The translations under genes and the position numbers were made by a program. This document shows positions 9,754-21,054 of a stretch of DNA of 64,000 nucleotides, in pieces; position 1 is the first letter of the stretch; every line of letters begins with the position of its first letter. The notes beneath the pieces are model-generated. The model saw only the letters and a program-made list of their open reading frames with translations, ran no database searches and was not told the origin of the DNA. This DNA is from Nocardia sp. NBC_01327 (GTDB lineage Bacteria > Actinomycetota > Actinomycetes > Mycobacteriales > Mycobacteriaceae). The stretch spans positions 3,038,001-3,102,000 of the forward strand of contig NZ_CP108383.1 of assembly GCF_035958815.1 (NCBI RefSeq). Reading direction: 5' to 3'.

Positions 9754-9775
9754 TCACAACTGAAGGAGGGGTCCG

Positions 9776-11239
9776 ATGTCGCAGCCGCGCACGGATGCCA
9801 GCGCTCCCAACGCCCCGAACGTCAATGCCCCCGACCCGAATGCCCCCAACCTGAATGCCCCCGAGGCCTCCGACAAGATCCCCGCACACGTCTGGCGCAC
9901 CGCCGCCGTCGTGGTGTTCGGCGCGATCATGGGCATGCTCGACACCTCACTGGTCAATATCGGCCTGCACACCATCGGTGCGGACCTGCACAGCTCGCTC
10001 GCCACGATTCAATGGGTGGCCAGCGGATACCTACTCGCCCTTGGTGTTTCGCTCACCGTCTGCGGTTGGCTGGCGCGGCGCGTCGGCGTGGGCCGGCTGT
10101 GGATCGGCGCACTGCTCGCCTTCACCCTCACCTCGGCCGCCTGTGCGCTGGCCGGGTCGGCGGAATGGCTGATCGCGCTGCGCGTACTGCAGGGGCTCGC
10201 TGCCGGAGTCATGATTCCGGCCGGTCAGACCATCCTCGGCCAGGCCGCCGGACCCAAGCGTATGGGCCGGGTCATGGGCGTGGTCGGCATCGCCGTGGTG
10301 GGCGCGCCCGCCATCGGGCCGACCATCGGCGGTCTCATGCTGGCGAATTGGAGCTGGCAGTGGCTGTTCCTCATCAATATCCCGCTGGGCCTGATCGGTA
10401 TCGCGCTCGGGCTGCGGTATCTGCCGCTGCAGGGCGGCGCACCGGCGCAGCGCCTGGACGTGCTCGGCCTGATTCTCGGCGGCGGGGGAGTATCGGCCGT
10501 GGTCTACGGCCTGTCGGAAATCGGTATCGACGGATCTTTCACCGCGCTGTCGGTATGGCTGCCGGTCCTGCTCGGCCTGGCCGCGCTCGCCGGATTCATC
10601 GCGCGCACGATCAGCAGCAGCCGGCCGCTGCTCGATGTTCGCATGTTCAAGAACCGGGTCTTCGCGGCCGCGAACGCCGCGAGCTTCTTCGCGGGTGCGT
10701 CCATGTTCAGCGTGATGGTGTTGCTGCCGTTGTACTTCCAGGTGCTGCACGGTGACGGACTGATTCGCACCGGCCTCCTGCTGATCGCCTTCGGTGCGGG
10801 CGGCGTGGTCACCCTCCCGCTCGGCGGCCGCCTGGCCGACCGCTTCGGCGGCGGTGTCATCGCGGTGGGCGGCAACCTCGGGGTGGCGCTGACAGTGCTG
10901 CCCTTCGCCTTCCTCCCGATCGATGCCGACCTGCTCCTGATGGAGGCGCTCCTGTTCGCGGCGGGCGTTTTCACCGCCCTGTCGGGTATACCGCTGATCT
11001 CGGCGGCCTATGCCTCCGTGCGCCACGACCAGCTGCCCGACGCCGCGGCCTTCGTGAATATCCTGCAGCGTGTCGGCGGCGCGGTCGGCGTGGCCGCGAT
11101 CGCGGTAATCCTTTCCCGCGCAACGGCATCCGGATGGGATCCGATCTCCGGCTACCACCTCGCCTTCGCGGCGATCGCGGCGCTGTCGCTCATCGCCTCG
11201 GCCGCCTCCACGGTGCTCCGTCGCCACCAGCGCCGGTAG
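9776..11239 (+). CDS. DHA2-family MFS drug exporter
   Basis: A 487-residue 14-segment major-facilitator transporter of the EmrB/QacA (DHA2) type, expected to export a hydrophobic compound using the proton gradient. Motif C-like GVVGIAVVGAPAIGPTIGG (around residues 166-184) and motif A-like GRLADRFGG support the family. Start is ATG with GGAGGGG 6 nt upstream. The cytoplasmic N-terminus carries an odd run of NAPxx pentapeptide-like repeats (residues 9-32). It is controlled, by context, by the adjacent MarR. Confidence 0.9.
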   Translation: MSQPRTDASAPNAPNVNAPDPNAPNLNAPEASDKIPAHVWRTAAVVVFGAIMGMLDTSLVNIGLHTIGADLHSSLATIQWVASGYLLALGVSLTVCGWLARRVGVGRLWIGALLAFTLTSAACALAGSAEWLIALRVLQGLAAGVMIPAGQTILGQAAGPKRMGRVMGVVGIAVVGAPAIGPTIGGLMLANWSWQWLFLINIPLGLIGIALGLRYLPLQGGAPAQRLDVLGLILGGGGVSAVVYGLSEIGIDGSFTALSVWLPVLLGLAALAGFIARTISSSRPLLDVRMFKNRVFAAANAASFFAGASMFSVMVLLPLYFQVLHGDGLIRTGLLLIAFGAGGVVTLPLGGRLADRFGGGVIAVGGNLGVALTVLPFAFLPIDADLLLMEALLFAAGVFTALSGIPLISAAYASVRHDQLPDAAAFVNILQRVGGAVGVAAIAVILSRATASGWDPISGYHLAFAAIAALSLIASAASTVLRRHQRR

Positions 11240-11251
11240 CGATCCACCGCG

Positions 11252-11286
11252 ACGACCCGCCGGGCGCCGGGCGCCCGGTGGGTCGT
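11252..11286 (+). terminator. Terminator of the DHA2 exporter
   Basis: A 16-bp stem (ACGACCCGCCGGGCGC / GCGCCCGGTGGGTCGT, one G-U pair) with a 3-nt loop, 12 nt after the stop. Confidence 0.75.
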
Positions 11287-11326
11287 AACGCGGGACGTGT
11301 CACCCCTCGCCGATACTGTGGCCGGC

Positions 11327-11605
11327 ATGACTGATTCCGAACTGATGAACCTTCGCAGTAGGGCGGCCGCCGGTGATACCGATGCGGTCGATCAGCTTGT
11401 CGAACTCGCCGGTGAGCGCGGCGATATGGAGGAATTGCGGCAGCTGGCGGCCAATGGCAGTCAGGACGCGGCCGACCAACTCGTGCAGCTGGCAATCGAA
11501 TTCGACGATATGGACGAGCTGCGCCGGCTCGCCGCCACCGGCAATCAGGACGCCGTAGATGTGCTTGCCGAACTCATCGGCGAGGCCAGCGGAACGACCG
11601 ACTAG
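11327..11605 (+). CDS. Small protein of three 28-residue helical repeats
   Basis: A 92-residue acidic protein, nearly all of which is three tandem 28-residue units (about residues 9-36, 37-64 and 65-92) of the pattern LRxLAAxGxxDAxDQLVxLAxExxDMxE. The pattern suggests paired helices, as in TPR, SEL1 or LRV solenoids, and a binding role. Starts at ATG 11327; an upstream in-frame start is less likely. No signal peptide is visible. Function unknown. Confidence 0.7.
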   Translation: MTDSELMNLRSRAAAGDTDAVDQLVELAGERGDMEELRQLAANGSQDAADQLVQLAIEFDDMDELRRLAATGNQDAVDVLAELIGEASGTTD

Positions 11606-11691
11606 CCTGGAGGGACAGCGGAGGTAACTGCGCGAGGCCGGTTCGGGCTCGAATTGTTGTAAGCCGCTTTTCGCTGAACAAGGAGAAGCTG

Positions 11692-11985
11692 ATGCGACGA
11701 TTCGTCGCACTGCCGGCCACGCTCATCGTGGCCGGAATTTTGACCCTGGGCATTACCGGTGTGGGCGCGGCCGACGACGGCGGGCAATTGATCATCGACG
11801 GCCGGGTGTATCTGGATCCGACCGGCTGCTACGACGATCTAGTTCCCCCGGTGACGATTCACAATGACACCGGCACCACCGCCTACGTCTACGCCAATGA
11901 CGACTGCACCGGCGCCTCGGAAACGATTTCCCCCTACGGAAGTACGGTCAGCGCCGACGGCCGCAGCGTGCGCGTCATGTCATGA
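11692..11985 (+). CDS. Small secreted protein, function unknown
   Basis: A 97-residue protein with a clear Sec signal peptide (RR then hydrophobic residues 5-24, cleavage probably after GVGA). The mature part of about 70 residues has two cysteines (TGCYDD, DDCTGA) likely to form a disulfide. ATG start with AAGGAGAA just upstream. It resembles small beta-rich exported proteins common in Nocardia, but no named family is recognised. Confidence 0.78.
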   Translation: MRRFVALPATLIVAGILTLGITGVGAADDGGQLIIDGRVYLDPTGCYDDLVPPVTIHNDTGTTAYVYANDDCTGASETISPYGSTVSADGRSVRVMS

Positions 11986-12096
11986 CCCGTTGCGGGGCGT
12001 CCGCGCGATCTGTGACCGAAGTATGACGCCTGCGATGCGGCGGGAACTTCCGAGGCAGGGGTCCGGTTGTACCGGATGCCCATCTGAGGAGGTCAA

Positions 12097-12552
12097 GTGA
12101 CACAGGAATACAACCGGAATCCCGCGGCGGTCGCGGCGCTCTCACCCGAGCAGTTCCACGTCACGCAGGAGAACGGCACCGAGCGTGCGTTCACCGGCGA
12201 GTACTGGGACAACCACGAGCCGGGAATCTATGTGGATGTGGTGTCCGGCGAGCCCCTGTTCGCCTCGGTCGACAAGTTCGACAGTGGTTCGGGCTGGCCG
12301 AGTTTCACCAAGCCGATCGAGGCCGAGACCGTGGTCGAGAAGCGCGACCTCAGTCATCTGATGATCCGCACCGAGGCGCGTTCGGCGCTCGGTGACAGCC
12401 ATCTCGGCCACGTGTTCAAGGACGGCCCGCGCGAGGCGGGCGGCCTGCGCTACTGCATCAATTCGGCGGCGCTGCGGTTCATCCACCTCGACGATCTCGA
12501 GGCGCAGGGCTACGGGCAGTACCGGTCGCTCTTCACCGATAAGCAGGACTGA
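12097..12552 (+). CDS. msrB: Peptide-methionine (R)-S-oxide reductase
   Basis: A 151-residue enzyme that repairs the R form of oxidised methionine in proteins. The catalytic Cys lies in [11 protein letters not shown] near the C-terminus, and the GSGWPSF and HLGHVF blocks are present. The two CxxC pairs that bind zinc in many MsrB proteins are absent (CGxP is replaced by SGEP), so this is the zinc-free type. The GTG start is preceded by a strong AGGAGG tract. Confidence 0.93.
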   Translation: MTQEYNRNPAAVAALSPEQFHVTQENGTERAFTGEYWDNHEPGIYVDVVSGEPLFASVDKFDSGSGWPSFTKPIEAETVVEKRDLSHLMIRTEARSALGDSHLGHVFKDGPREAGGLRYCINSAALRFIHLDDLEAQGYGQYRSLFTDKQD

Positions 12553-12601
12553 CCCGCCGCGGCGACCGGCGTAGGCGAACCACGGCGCTAGGCTCGGCTT
12601 C

Positions 12602-13054
12602 GTGCCGAAGCTGCTGCTGATTCACCACACGCCGTCGCCGCATATGCAGGAGATGTTCGAGGCGGTGGTGGCCGGAGCCACCGATCCGGAGATCGACGGT
12701 GTCGAGGTGGTGCGCCGGGCCGCACTCGCGGTGACCGCGAGCGATGTGCTCGCGGCCGACGGCTATCTCCTCGGCACCCCGGCCAATCTCGGCTATATGT
12801 CCGGGGCCCTCAAGCACGCGTTCGACACCTTCTACTACCCCTGCCTGGATTCGACCCGAGGCCGGCCCTACGGCATGTACATGCACGGCAATCAGGGGAC
12901 CGAGGGCGCCGAACGCGGTGTGGAGAGCATTACCACCGGGCTGGGCTGGGAGAAGGCCGCCGCCGCGGTCCTGGTCTCCGGCCCGCCGACCAAGCAGGAT
13001 GTCCAGCGCTGCTGGGAACTCGGCGCGACCGTGGCCGCGCACCTCATGCCTTGA
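12602..13054 (+). CDS. Flavodoxin-fold NAD(P)H-dependent oxidoreductase
   Basis: A 150-residue protein of the flavodoxin/WrbA-like FMN reductase fold. The N-terminal HHTPSPHMQ loop should bind the FMN phosphate, and GTPANLGYMSGALKHAFD is the characteristic second flavin loop. GTG start 50 nt after msrB, same strand, so joint expression in an oxidative-stress context is possible. The substrate is unknown. Confidence 0.8.
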   Translation: MPKLLLIHHTPSPHMQEMFEAVVAGATDPEIDGVEVVRRAALAVTASDVLAADGYLLGTPANLGYMSGALKHAFDTFYYPCLDSTRGRPYGMYMHGNQGTEGAERGVESITTGLGWEKAAAAVLVSGPPTKQDVQRCWELGATVAAHLMP

Positions 13055-13060
13055 GGCTCA

Positions 13061-13477
13061 TCAGCCCCGGGCGGTCTGGCGATATACCTTGCGGGCGGCC
13101 AGGATCAGCGGAATCTGCAGGGGCAGTCGGAGAATCGATCCGACCTTCAACGGCAGCGGCTTGTCACTGCGCACCCATTCGTAGGTCATCTGCAGATTGC
13201 CCGGGAACACCGCGAGGAACAGCAGCAGCGCGAGTCCGCCGCCCAGCCGCCGCGTCCGCGGCACCGCGAGCGCCCCGGCCACCGCGAGCTCGGCCACTCC
13301 GGAACCCAGTGTGTACGCCCGAGCCGAGCCCGGCAGCTGCGGGGGAATCAGGGCGTCGAACGGCTTCGGCGCCACGAAATGCAATGTCCCCATACCGAAA
13401 AGCATCACCGAGAGCAGTCGAGCCGTGCCCCCGCCGCCCCCTGAATGCGCAGTCACCGATTCCAGATTCTCGCTCAT
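13061..13477 (-). CDS. DoxX-like four-helix membrane protein
   Basis: A 138-residue integral membrane protein with about four hydrophobic helices and the sequence GMGTLHFVAPKPFDALIPP, typical of small DoxX/DUF4267-type proteins. The C-terminus is basic. Its stop is 7 nt from the stop of the convergent flavodoxin-like gene. The biochemical role of the family is not established; relatives associate with thiol and redox homeostasis in mycobacteria. Confidence 0.75.
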   Translation of the reverse strand: MSENLESVTAHSGGGGGTARLLSVMLFGMGTLHFVAPKPFDALIPPQLPGSARAYTLGSGVAELAVAGALAVPRTRRLGGGLALLLFLAVFPGNLQMTYEWVRSDKPLPLKVGSILRLPLQIPLILAARKVYRQTARG

Positions 13478-13640
13478 GCCGTAGAGCGTACGGACAGTTC
13501 GCCCGGAACGGGCCCGGCGGTCTTTTTGTACTCGTTCCGAAGTCCGCCTTCCCCCCGAATTCTGGTGGCTGACGCATCCGGCGTGCTTGCCGTCATACTC
13601 GATACGAATATTCGGGAGTTGAGAAGAGGTGAGGGCCGGC

Positions 13641-14312
13641 GTGCAGGCGCAGGATTCGGGGATACGCCGTATCGGGCTGGTCGAGGATCATGAATCGGTC
13701 GCTATCGGGCTGGCGGCCATGCTGGCGCCCGAGGCCGATCTGGAGTTGGTGATCACCGCGGGGACGGTGGCGGAGCTGTTGTCCGCCGGACCGCAATTGG
13801 ATCTGGTGGTATTGGATCTGCGGCTCGCCGACGGGTCATCGCCCGACGACAATGTGCGCACGCTGCGGGAACGCGGTATCGAGGTGCTGGTGTTCACCGG
13901 TGCGGACAATCCGTTCATGGTGCGCGAGGCCGCCCGGGCGGGTGTGCTGGGCGTGGTCCGGAAATCGGAGGATGTGCCGACCGTGGTGGCGGCCGTGCGC
14001 CGCGCCGCACAGGGCGAGCAGGTGGTGACCACCGATTGGGCGGCCGCCATCGACGGTGATCCGCAGTTGTCGAACGTCGGGTTGAGCCCGCGGCAGCAGC
14101 AGGTGCTGCAGCTCTACGCCTCCGGTGAGAAGGCGTCGCGAGTGGCGCGCATGACGGGTCTGTCGGAGCAGACCGTGAACGACTATCTCGGCCGCATCCG
14201 GCAGAAGTACGCCGATGCCGGCCGGCCGGCGCCCACGAAAACCGATCTGTACAAGCGGGCCGTCGAGGACGGGTGGCTGCCCGTCCCCGAAAAACGGCAA
14301 CCGCACGCATGA
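13641..14312 (+). CDS. NarL/LuxR-type response regulator
   Basis: A 223-residue response regulator. The receiver domain shows the acidic pair in LVEDHE, the phospho-acceptor Asp in VVLDLRLADG and the conserved Lys in VVRKSEDVP. The C-terminal LuxR helix-turn-helix runs from LSPRQQQVLQLYASGEKASR to NDYLGRIRQKY. GTG 13641 was preferred over 13629 because the AGAGGTGAGG tract is too close to the latter. Its stop overlaps the kinase start (ATGA). Confidence 0.9.
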   Translation: MQAQDSGIRRIGLVEDHESVAIGLAAMLAPEADLELVITAGTVAELLSAGPQLDLVVLDLRLADGSSPDDNVRTLRERGIEVLVFTGADNPFMVREAARAGVLGVVRKSEDVPTVVAAVRRAAQGEQVVTTDWAAAIDGDPQLSNVGLSPRQQQVLQLYASGEKASRVARMTGLSEQTVNDYLGRIRQKYADAGRPAPTKTDLYKRAVEDGWLPVPEKRQPHA

Positions 14313-15601
14313 CCGCGACCGGTACGCTCGCCACCCGGCCCGCCGAGCATCCGATGTCCGTGATCACCGCATTCCTGCAACGGCTGCGCCGCGTGCTGGT
14401 GATGCCGCAGGAGGATCCGGCGACCGCCGCCTACGACCGCATCATGCGCCGGCTCGGCATCTCCGTCGGCATTGCCGGAATCATCGTCTGCGCCATGGAA
14501 TTGCCCGAGATCGCCGAACAGGGGCGGCATGCCCCCGGCTGGTGGACGGTGGTCGCCGTGGCGCTGACCTTCGGCTGGTTCCCGGTGCTGGCGGTGGTAT
14601 CGGCCATTACCGGACCGGGCCCCGTGCGGGTCGTATCCGGTTGTGCCGCACTGAGTTTCCTCGCCGCGCTGGCCACCATGCCGTTCGCGCTGGAAGTCCA
14701 TTCGGTGGATTCGAGCACGGTGTGGCCGTACCGGGTGGCGGCGCTGGCGGTGATCGCGGCCGTACTGGCCTGGCCACCGCGCTGGGCCGTCGCCTACCTG
14801 GTGGCCTCCTCTACATCGGTGGCGCTGTCGATCATCTACACCGTCGCCACGGTCACGCCGTACTCGGTGGTCGAAAACTTCCTGCGCGCAGTGGGTTTGG
14901 CGGCCCTGTTCGTCTGGTGCGGTACCGCCGCCACGGGTGCGGCCGCACGGGTCGACCGGGAATCGGCCATTGCCACTCGCCGCGCGGCCGCCGCCGCCTC
15001 GGCGCAGGGCCGTGACCACGAGCGCGCGCGTTTCGCCGCACTCATCCACGATGCGGTGCTCTCCACGCTGCTGGAGGCCTCGCGGGCGGGGGCACAGTCG
15101 AATGTGCTGCGCCGCCAAGCCGAGCGCACCCTCGAACAACTCGACGAATGTCGCGGCAGCGACCGCGATCCCGATCTGCTCGACGCGCGTTCGGCGGTGC
15201 TGTTCCTGCGCGCCGCCGTGCACGAGATCAATCCCGTGGTGCGTTTCGCGACGCGCACCTGGCCGGGCTTCGACGATCTGCGCATGCCGGTGCACGCGGC
15301 CAGCACCATTGCCGCGGCGCTCGCCGAGGCGGTGCGCAACAGTCTGCGCCACGCCCAGCTACCCGGTCGTGAGGTGCGCCGCATTGTCACCGCCACCGTG
15401 AGCGCGGGCAGTATCCGCATCGTATTCACCGATGACGGCGCCGGTTTCGACCTCGCCGCGGTCTCCGCGGACCGGCTCGGCATCTCCATGAGCATTCTCG
15501 GCCGCATGCGGCAATTGGCCGGCGGCAGCGCGTTCGTGGAATCCCAACCGGGAGAGGGCACTACCGTGACACTGGTGTGGGGTGGCGATGGTTCCCGCTG
15601 A
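14309..15601 (+). CDS. Sensor histidine kinase partner of the response regulator
   Basis: A 430-residue kinase. The N-terminal half has about six hydrophobic helices (residues 45-215) and little extracytoplasmic sequence, suggesting membrane or intramembrane sensing. The HisKA_3-like dimerisation helix carries the phospho-acceptor His in ALIHDAVLSTLLE (about residue 245). The ATPase domain shows the N-box EAVRNSLRHA, the G1 box DDGAGFD and the G2 box GEGTTV. The ATG overlaps the regulator stop and the stop overlaps the next gene, indicating a three-gene operon. The signal is unknown. Confidence 0.9.
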   Translation: MTATGTLATRPAEHPMSVITAFLQRLRRVLVMPQEDPATAAYDRIMRRLGISVGIAGIIVCAMELPEIAEQGRHAPGWWTVVAVALTFGWFPVLAVVSAITGPGPVRVVSGCAALSFLAALATMPFALEVHSVDSSTVWPYRVAALAVIAAVLAWPPRWAVAYLVASSTSVALSIIYTVATVTPYSVVENFLRAVGLAALFVWCGTAATGAAARVDRESAIATRRAAAAASAQGRDHERARFAALIHDAVLSTLLEASRAGAQSNVLRRQAERTLEQLDECRGSDRDPDLLDARSAVLFLRAAVHEINPVVRFATRTWPGFDDLRMPVHAASTIAAALAEAVRNSLRHAQLPGREVRRIVTATVSAGSIRIVFTDDGAGFDLAAVSADRLGISMSILGRMRQLAGGSAFVESQPGEGTTVTLVWGGDGSR

Positions 15602-16631
15602 TTACCATGTGGCAGAACTGGATTCGCGGTTCGACCTGCGCGATATGCTCGGCCTGCGCGGCCGCGCCGCCTGGCTGTTCCTGCTGATTCTCGAGGCGAC
15701 CATCGCGCTGTACATGTTTCGCAATTTCGGCGAATCACCGCAGTGGGCCGCGCTGCTCGGCACCGTGCTCATTCTGAGCGCGGGCGCGCTGGTGGTGGTC
15801 GTGCCGGTGGATCCGCTGCCGCTGCCGCTCGCCCTGTTTGCCGCCGCGGCCGGACCGGTGGCCACCGCGCTCACCGTCATGACCCCGTCGGCGGATACCG
15901 TCCACCACTCGGTGTGGTCGGCCTTCGCCTCGTCCTATGTCCTCGCGGTGCTGGTCCTGCGCGGCCGGGTCCGGACCGCCTGGGCCGGCGTGGCCGGGAT
16001 CGCGGGTGTGCTGCTGGTCGCCGGTATGACCGCGCACCTGCAGTCGAATACGGTGGTCGGCTCGCTGGTGCCCATCGGCACCGTCGCCGCGATCTCGGTG
16101 TTCAGCATGGTCATGCACCCGATGCAGCGCTCACTGCGACTGCTGCGCGAGGACGCCATGATGCGAGCCGCCTCCGAGGCCACCATGGCCGCCGCCGACA
16201 GTGAACGCAGTCGGCAGCTCGCCCGGCTGGACCGGGTGGCGCGCCCGATCCTGGAGCGCATTGCCGACGGGGCCGAACTCACCGCCGCCGAACGTGAGGA
16301 ATGCCGCCTGCTCGAGGCGGAACTGCGCGACGGCCTGCGGGCGCCGCAGCTCATGACCGATGAACTCAGTGGCGCGGCGCGCGGTGCGCGCGGCCGGGGC
16401 GTCGAGGTCGTACTGCTCGACGACGGCGGCTTCGCGGGCGTCCCGGAGTGGGTGCGCAAACGTGTGATCGACGCGGCGACAAGGGAATTGGACGCCGCCA
16501 ATGCCGGATCGGTGACAGTGCGGGTGCTGCCGCTGGGGCGGCGCGTACTCGCGACGGTGCTCGCGCACGCGCCCGATCACGACTGCCGCACCGAGATCGA
16601 TACGGACGGTCAGGTCAGCGTCACGGACTGA
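15588..16631 (+). CDS. Degenerate histidine-kinase-like membrane protein, third member of the operon
   Basis: A 347-residue protein with six hydrophobic helices at the N-terminus, followed by a coiled region (SERSRQLARLDRVARPILER) and a C-terminal domain that aligns in layout with kinase ATPase domains. The catalytic features are missing: there is no phospho-accepting His, the N-box position reads DAATRELDAA with no Asn, and no G1 or G2 glycine box is seen. ATG 15588 or GTG 15582 overlaps the true kinase gene. It probably modulates the adjacent kinase or senses a second signal; that role is inferred. Confidence 0.75.
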   Translation: MVPADYHVAELDSRFDLRDMLGLRGRAAWLFLLILEATIALYMFRNFGESPQWAALLGTVLILSAGALVVVVPVDPLPLPLALFAAAAGPVATALTVMTPSADTVHHSVWSAFASSYVLAVLVLRGRVRTAWAGVAGIAGVLLVAGMTAHLQSNTVVGSLVPIGTVAAISVFSMVMHPMQRSLRLLREDAMMRAASEATMAAADSERSRQLARLDRVARPILERIADGAELTAAEREECRLLEAELRDGLRAPQLMTDELSGAARGARGRGVEVVLLDDGGFAGVPEWVRKRVIDAATRELDAANAGSVTVRVLPLGRRVLATVLAHAPDHDCRTEIDTDGQVSVTD

Positions 16632-16653
16632 ACGCGCGGCGCACTGGTTCGTG

Positions 16654-17184
16654 TCAGCTGGCCGGGTCCTCGGGGTCCTTGGTGTCCTTGGGCCGGTGCG
16701 CATCGGTGTCCCTGGGGCGCCGTGAATCGCGGGGCATATCCCAGCGGCCCGCGCCGCCCTTCTTCATCTGATCGCGCAGCGCGCCCTGCACGGCCGTCGC
16801 CATCCACGAGTTCAGCGACTGCCCGCTCTGTGCCGCGGCATCCTCCGCGCGGGACTTGATCTGCTCGACCAATCGCAGTGTCACGCGGCTGATATCCCCG
16901 GTCATCTCCTCGAACGTGGGCTGGTGCTCCTCCTCGGGACCGGCCGCCTTGCGCACGTCCACATGCGCTTCGGCGCCGTCGTACGAGACGTGCACGGTGT
17001 GATCGCCGACCGCGGCGCTCACCTCGGTGGCGAGTTCGGACAGCGCCGCCAGCAGGACCAGCCGCGCCGAGTTCTCGGTGGCCGCAGCGAGGGCGGCGGC
17101 CGTCGACTGCGTCTTCTCATCGCCGAGCGCGGCGGCCGCGATGAGGTTCTCGCGTAGTTGGGCGGTGTACTTGTTCAGATCCAT
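16654..17184 (-). CDS. Ribbon-helix-helix protein of the HicB-like type, no toxin partner seen
   Basis: A 176-residue protein. The N-terminal half is helical and alanine-rich. The centre contains a ribbon-helix-helix: the strand SRVTLRLVEQIK and helices ending AQSGQSLNSWMATAV (about residues 99-137). The C-terminus is charged (DSRRPRDTDAHRPKD). Annotation pipelines often name such proteins HicB antitoxins, but no HicA-like gene is adjacent, so it is more probably a stand-alone DNA-binding regulator. A perfect 14-bp palindrome lies 14 nt before its start. Confidence 0.72.
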   Translation of the reverse strand: MDLNKYTAQLRENLIAAAALGDEKTQSTAAALAAATENSARLVLLAALSELATEVSAAVGDHTVHVSYDGAEAHVDVRKAAGPEEEHQPTFEEMTGDISRVTLRLVEQIKSRAEDAAAQSGQSLNSWMATAVQGALRDQMKKGGAGRWDMPRDSRRPRDTDAHRPKDTKDPEDPAS

Positions 17185-17197
17185 GACACCAGTGTGC

Positions 17198-17211
17198 TGT
17201 CATAAATGACA
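17198..17211. promoter_or_regulatory. Palindrome upstream of the RHH gene, probable autoregulatory operator
   Basis: TGTCATAAATGACA has 6-bp perfect arms with a 2-nt centre. ATGACATCAT, a second overlapping inverted repeat, extends it to the right. RHH proteins usually bind such short palindromes in their own promoters. Confidence 0.5.
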
Positions 17212-17311
17212 TCATTCAAGGAGTGATTTGGCGTCACCCCCCGGGAGCGATGCGAATCACCGTCATCGACGGGCCGGTTCGGGTATAACGATGCAAAAGG
17301 TGTTTCGGTAA

Positions 17312-20253
<2,942 letters not shown>

Positions 20254-20282
20254 CTGCCCGAAAAGGCAAGCGCCACAACCTG

Positions 20283-20316
20283 AGAGCGCCCGGCAGCAAC
20301 AGCTGCCGGGCGCTCT
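20283..20316 (+). terminator. Terminator of dapA-rnj
   Basis: A perfect 15-bp stem AGAGCGCCCGGCAGC / GCTGCCGGGCGCTCT with a 4-nt loop, 30 nt after the rnj stop. The stretch from here to 20430 is comparatively AT-rich and shows no gene. Confidence 0.85.
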
Positions 20317-20430
20317 TGCCGTATCCATGAACCACTCTCGGTTCCGCCGTGAACCGGGAGCAGCGGCATACCTACATTGAAATATGCGCATTTAAACATG
20401 AACGGTCGGTATGTCATCGAAAAACAAAAA

Positions 20431-20457
20431 CCGCCCCGGCAACGGCTGCCGGGGCGG
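20431..20457 (-). terminator. Intrinsic terminator of the lipoprotein gene
   Basis: An 11-bp stem CCGCCCCGGCA / TGCCGGGGCGG, followed on the minus strand by a T-rich run (TTTTTGTTTTT). Stem plus U-tract make it a classical intrinsic terminator, rare in such GC-rich DNA. Confidence 0.88.
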
Positions 20458-20472
20458 GAACACGAAGAGCTG

Positions 20473-21024
20473 CTATTTGTCCTGGCAGGCTGCGGAATCC
20501 AGCTTGGCGGCCTTCACAATGCTGCAGGCGAAGGTGTGATCGACCTTCCAGTCGTTGCCGTCGGCGACGAAGGAGACGGTGGCATTGTTGACCGGGGAGC
20601 CGCCGATGGTGACATTGGCATCGGCCTTGACCTTGCCGTCCACGGGATCGGGGACGTTGGTGATCTCCACCTTGACGTCGTTCTTCTTGGCGGCGTCCAC
20701 GAGCTTGGCGACCAGCTGCGGGTCCTGCCCGGCATCCTCGATCCAGTCGACCTTGGTCTTGGCATCGATGGACGGGTCGAAGGCCTTGGTGATCTTGTCG
20801 TTCAGATCCGCGACGGTCGGCTTCGGCAGATTCGGCACCTGGGAGGTGGACGGCGCGCCGGTGTCCTTGGTGTCGTCGGTGGTGCCCTGGAACGCATTGG
20901 TGGGTGCGGCGGCGCTGGTGGTGGCGGCGCTGTCGGACTTATCGCTCGAACTGCAGGCGACCAGGCCGAGCGCGGCGGCGGCCAGCGCCACGGCGGCGGT
21001 AGCGCGGAAGATGGTGTGCTTCAA
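20473..21024 (-). CDS. Lipoprotein, function unknown
   Basis: A 183-residue protein with a type II signal peptide. The lipobox is LVAC, cysteine at about residue 24, followed by a Ser/Thr/Ala-rich tether. The mature domain of about 130 residues has a C-terminal Cys pair (FACSIVKAAKLDSAACQDK, in part) and resembles small mycobacterial lipoproteins of the DUF4878/low-molecular-weight antigen type. It should be anchored on the outer face of the membrane. It has its own terminator; spacing of 30 nt suggests possible coupling to the DUF4189 gene upstream. Confidence 0.82.
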   Translation of the reverse strand: MKHTIFRATAAVALAAAALGLVACSSSDKSDSAATTSAAAPTNAFQGTTDDTKDTGAPSTSQVPNLPKPTVADLNDKITKAFDPSIDAKTKVDWIEDAGQDPQLVAKLVDAAKKNDVKVEITNVPDPVDGKVKADANVTIGGSPVNNATVSFVADGNDWKVDHTFACSIVKAAKLDSAACQDK

Positions 21025-21054
21025 CGATTTTCTCCCCTGAAAGGAATGTCGGAA

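Noticed and set aside
16654..17184. HicAB toxin-antitoxin module
   Set aside because: Only an RHH/HicB-like protein is present; no HicA-like or other toxin gene adjoins it.
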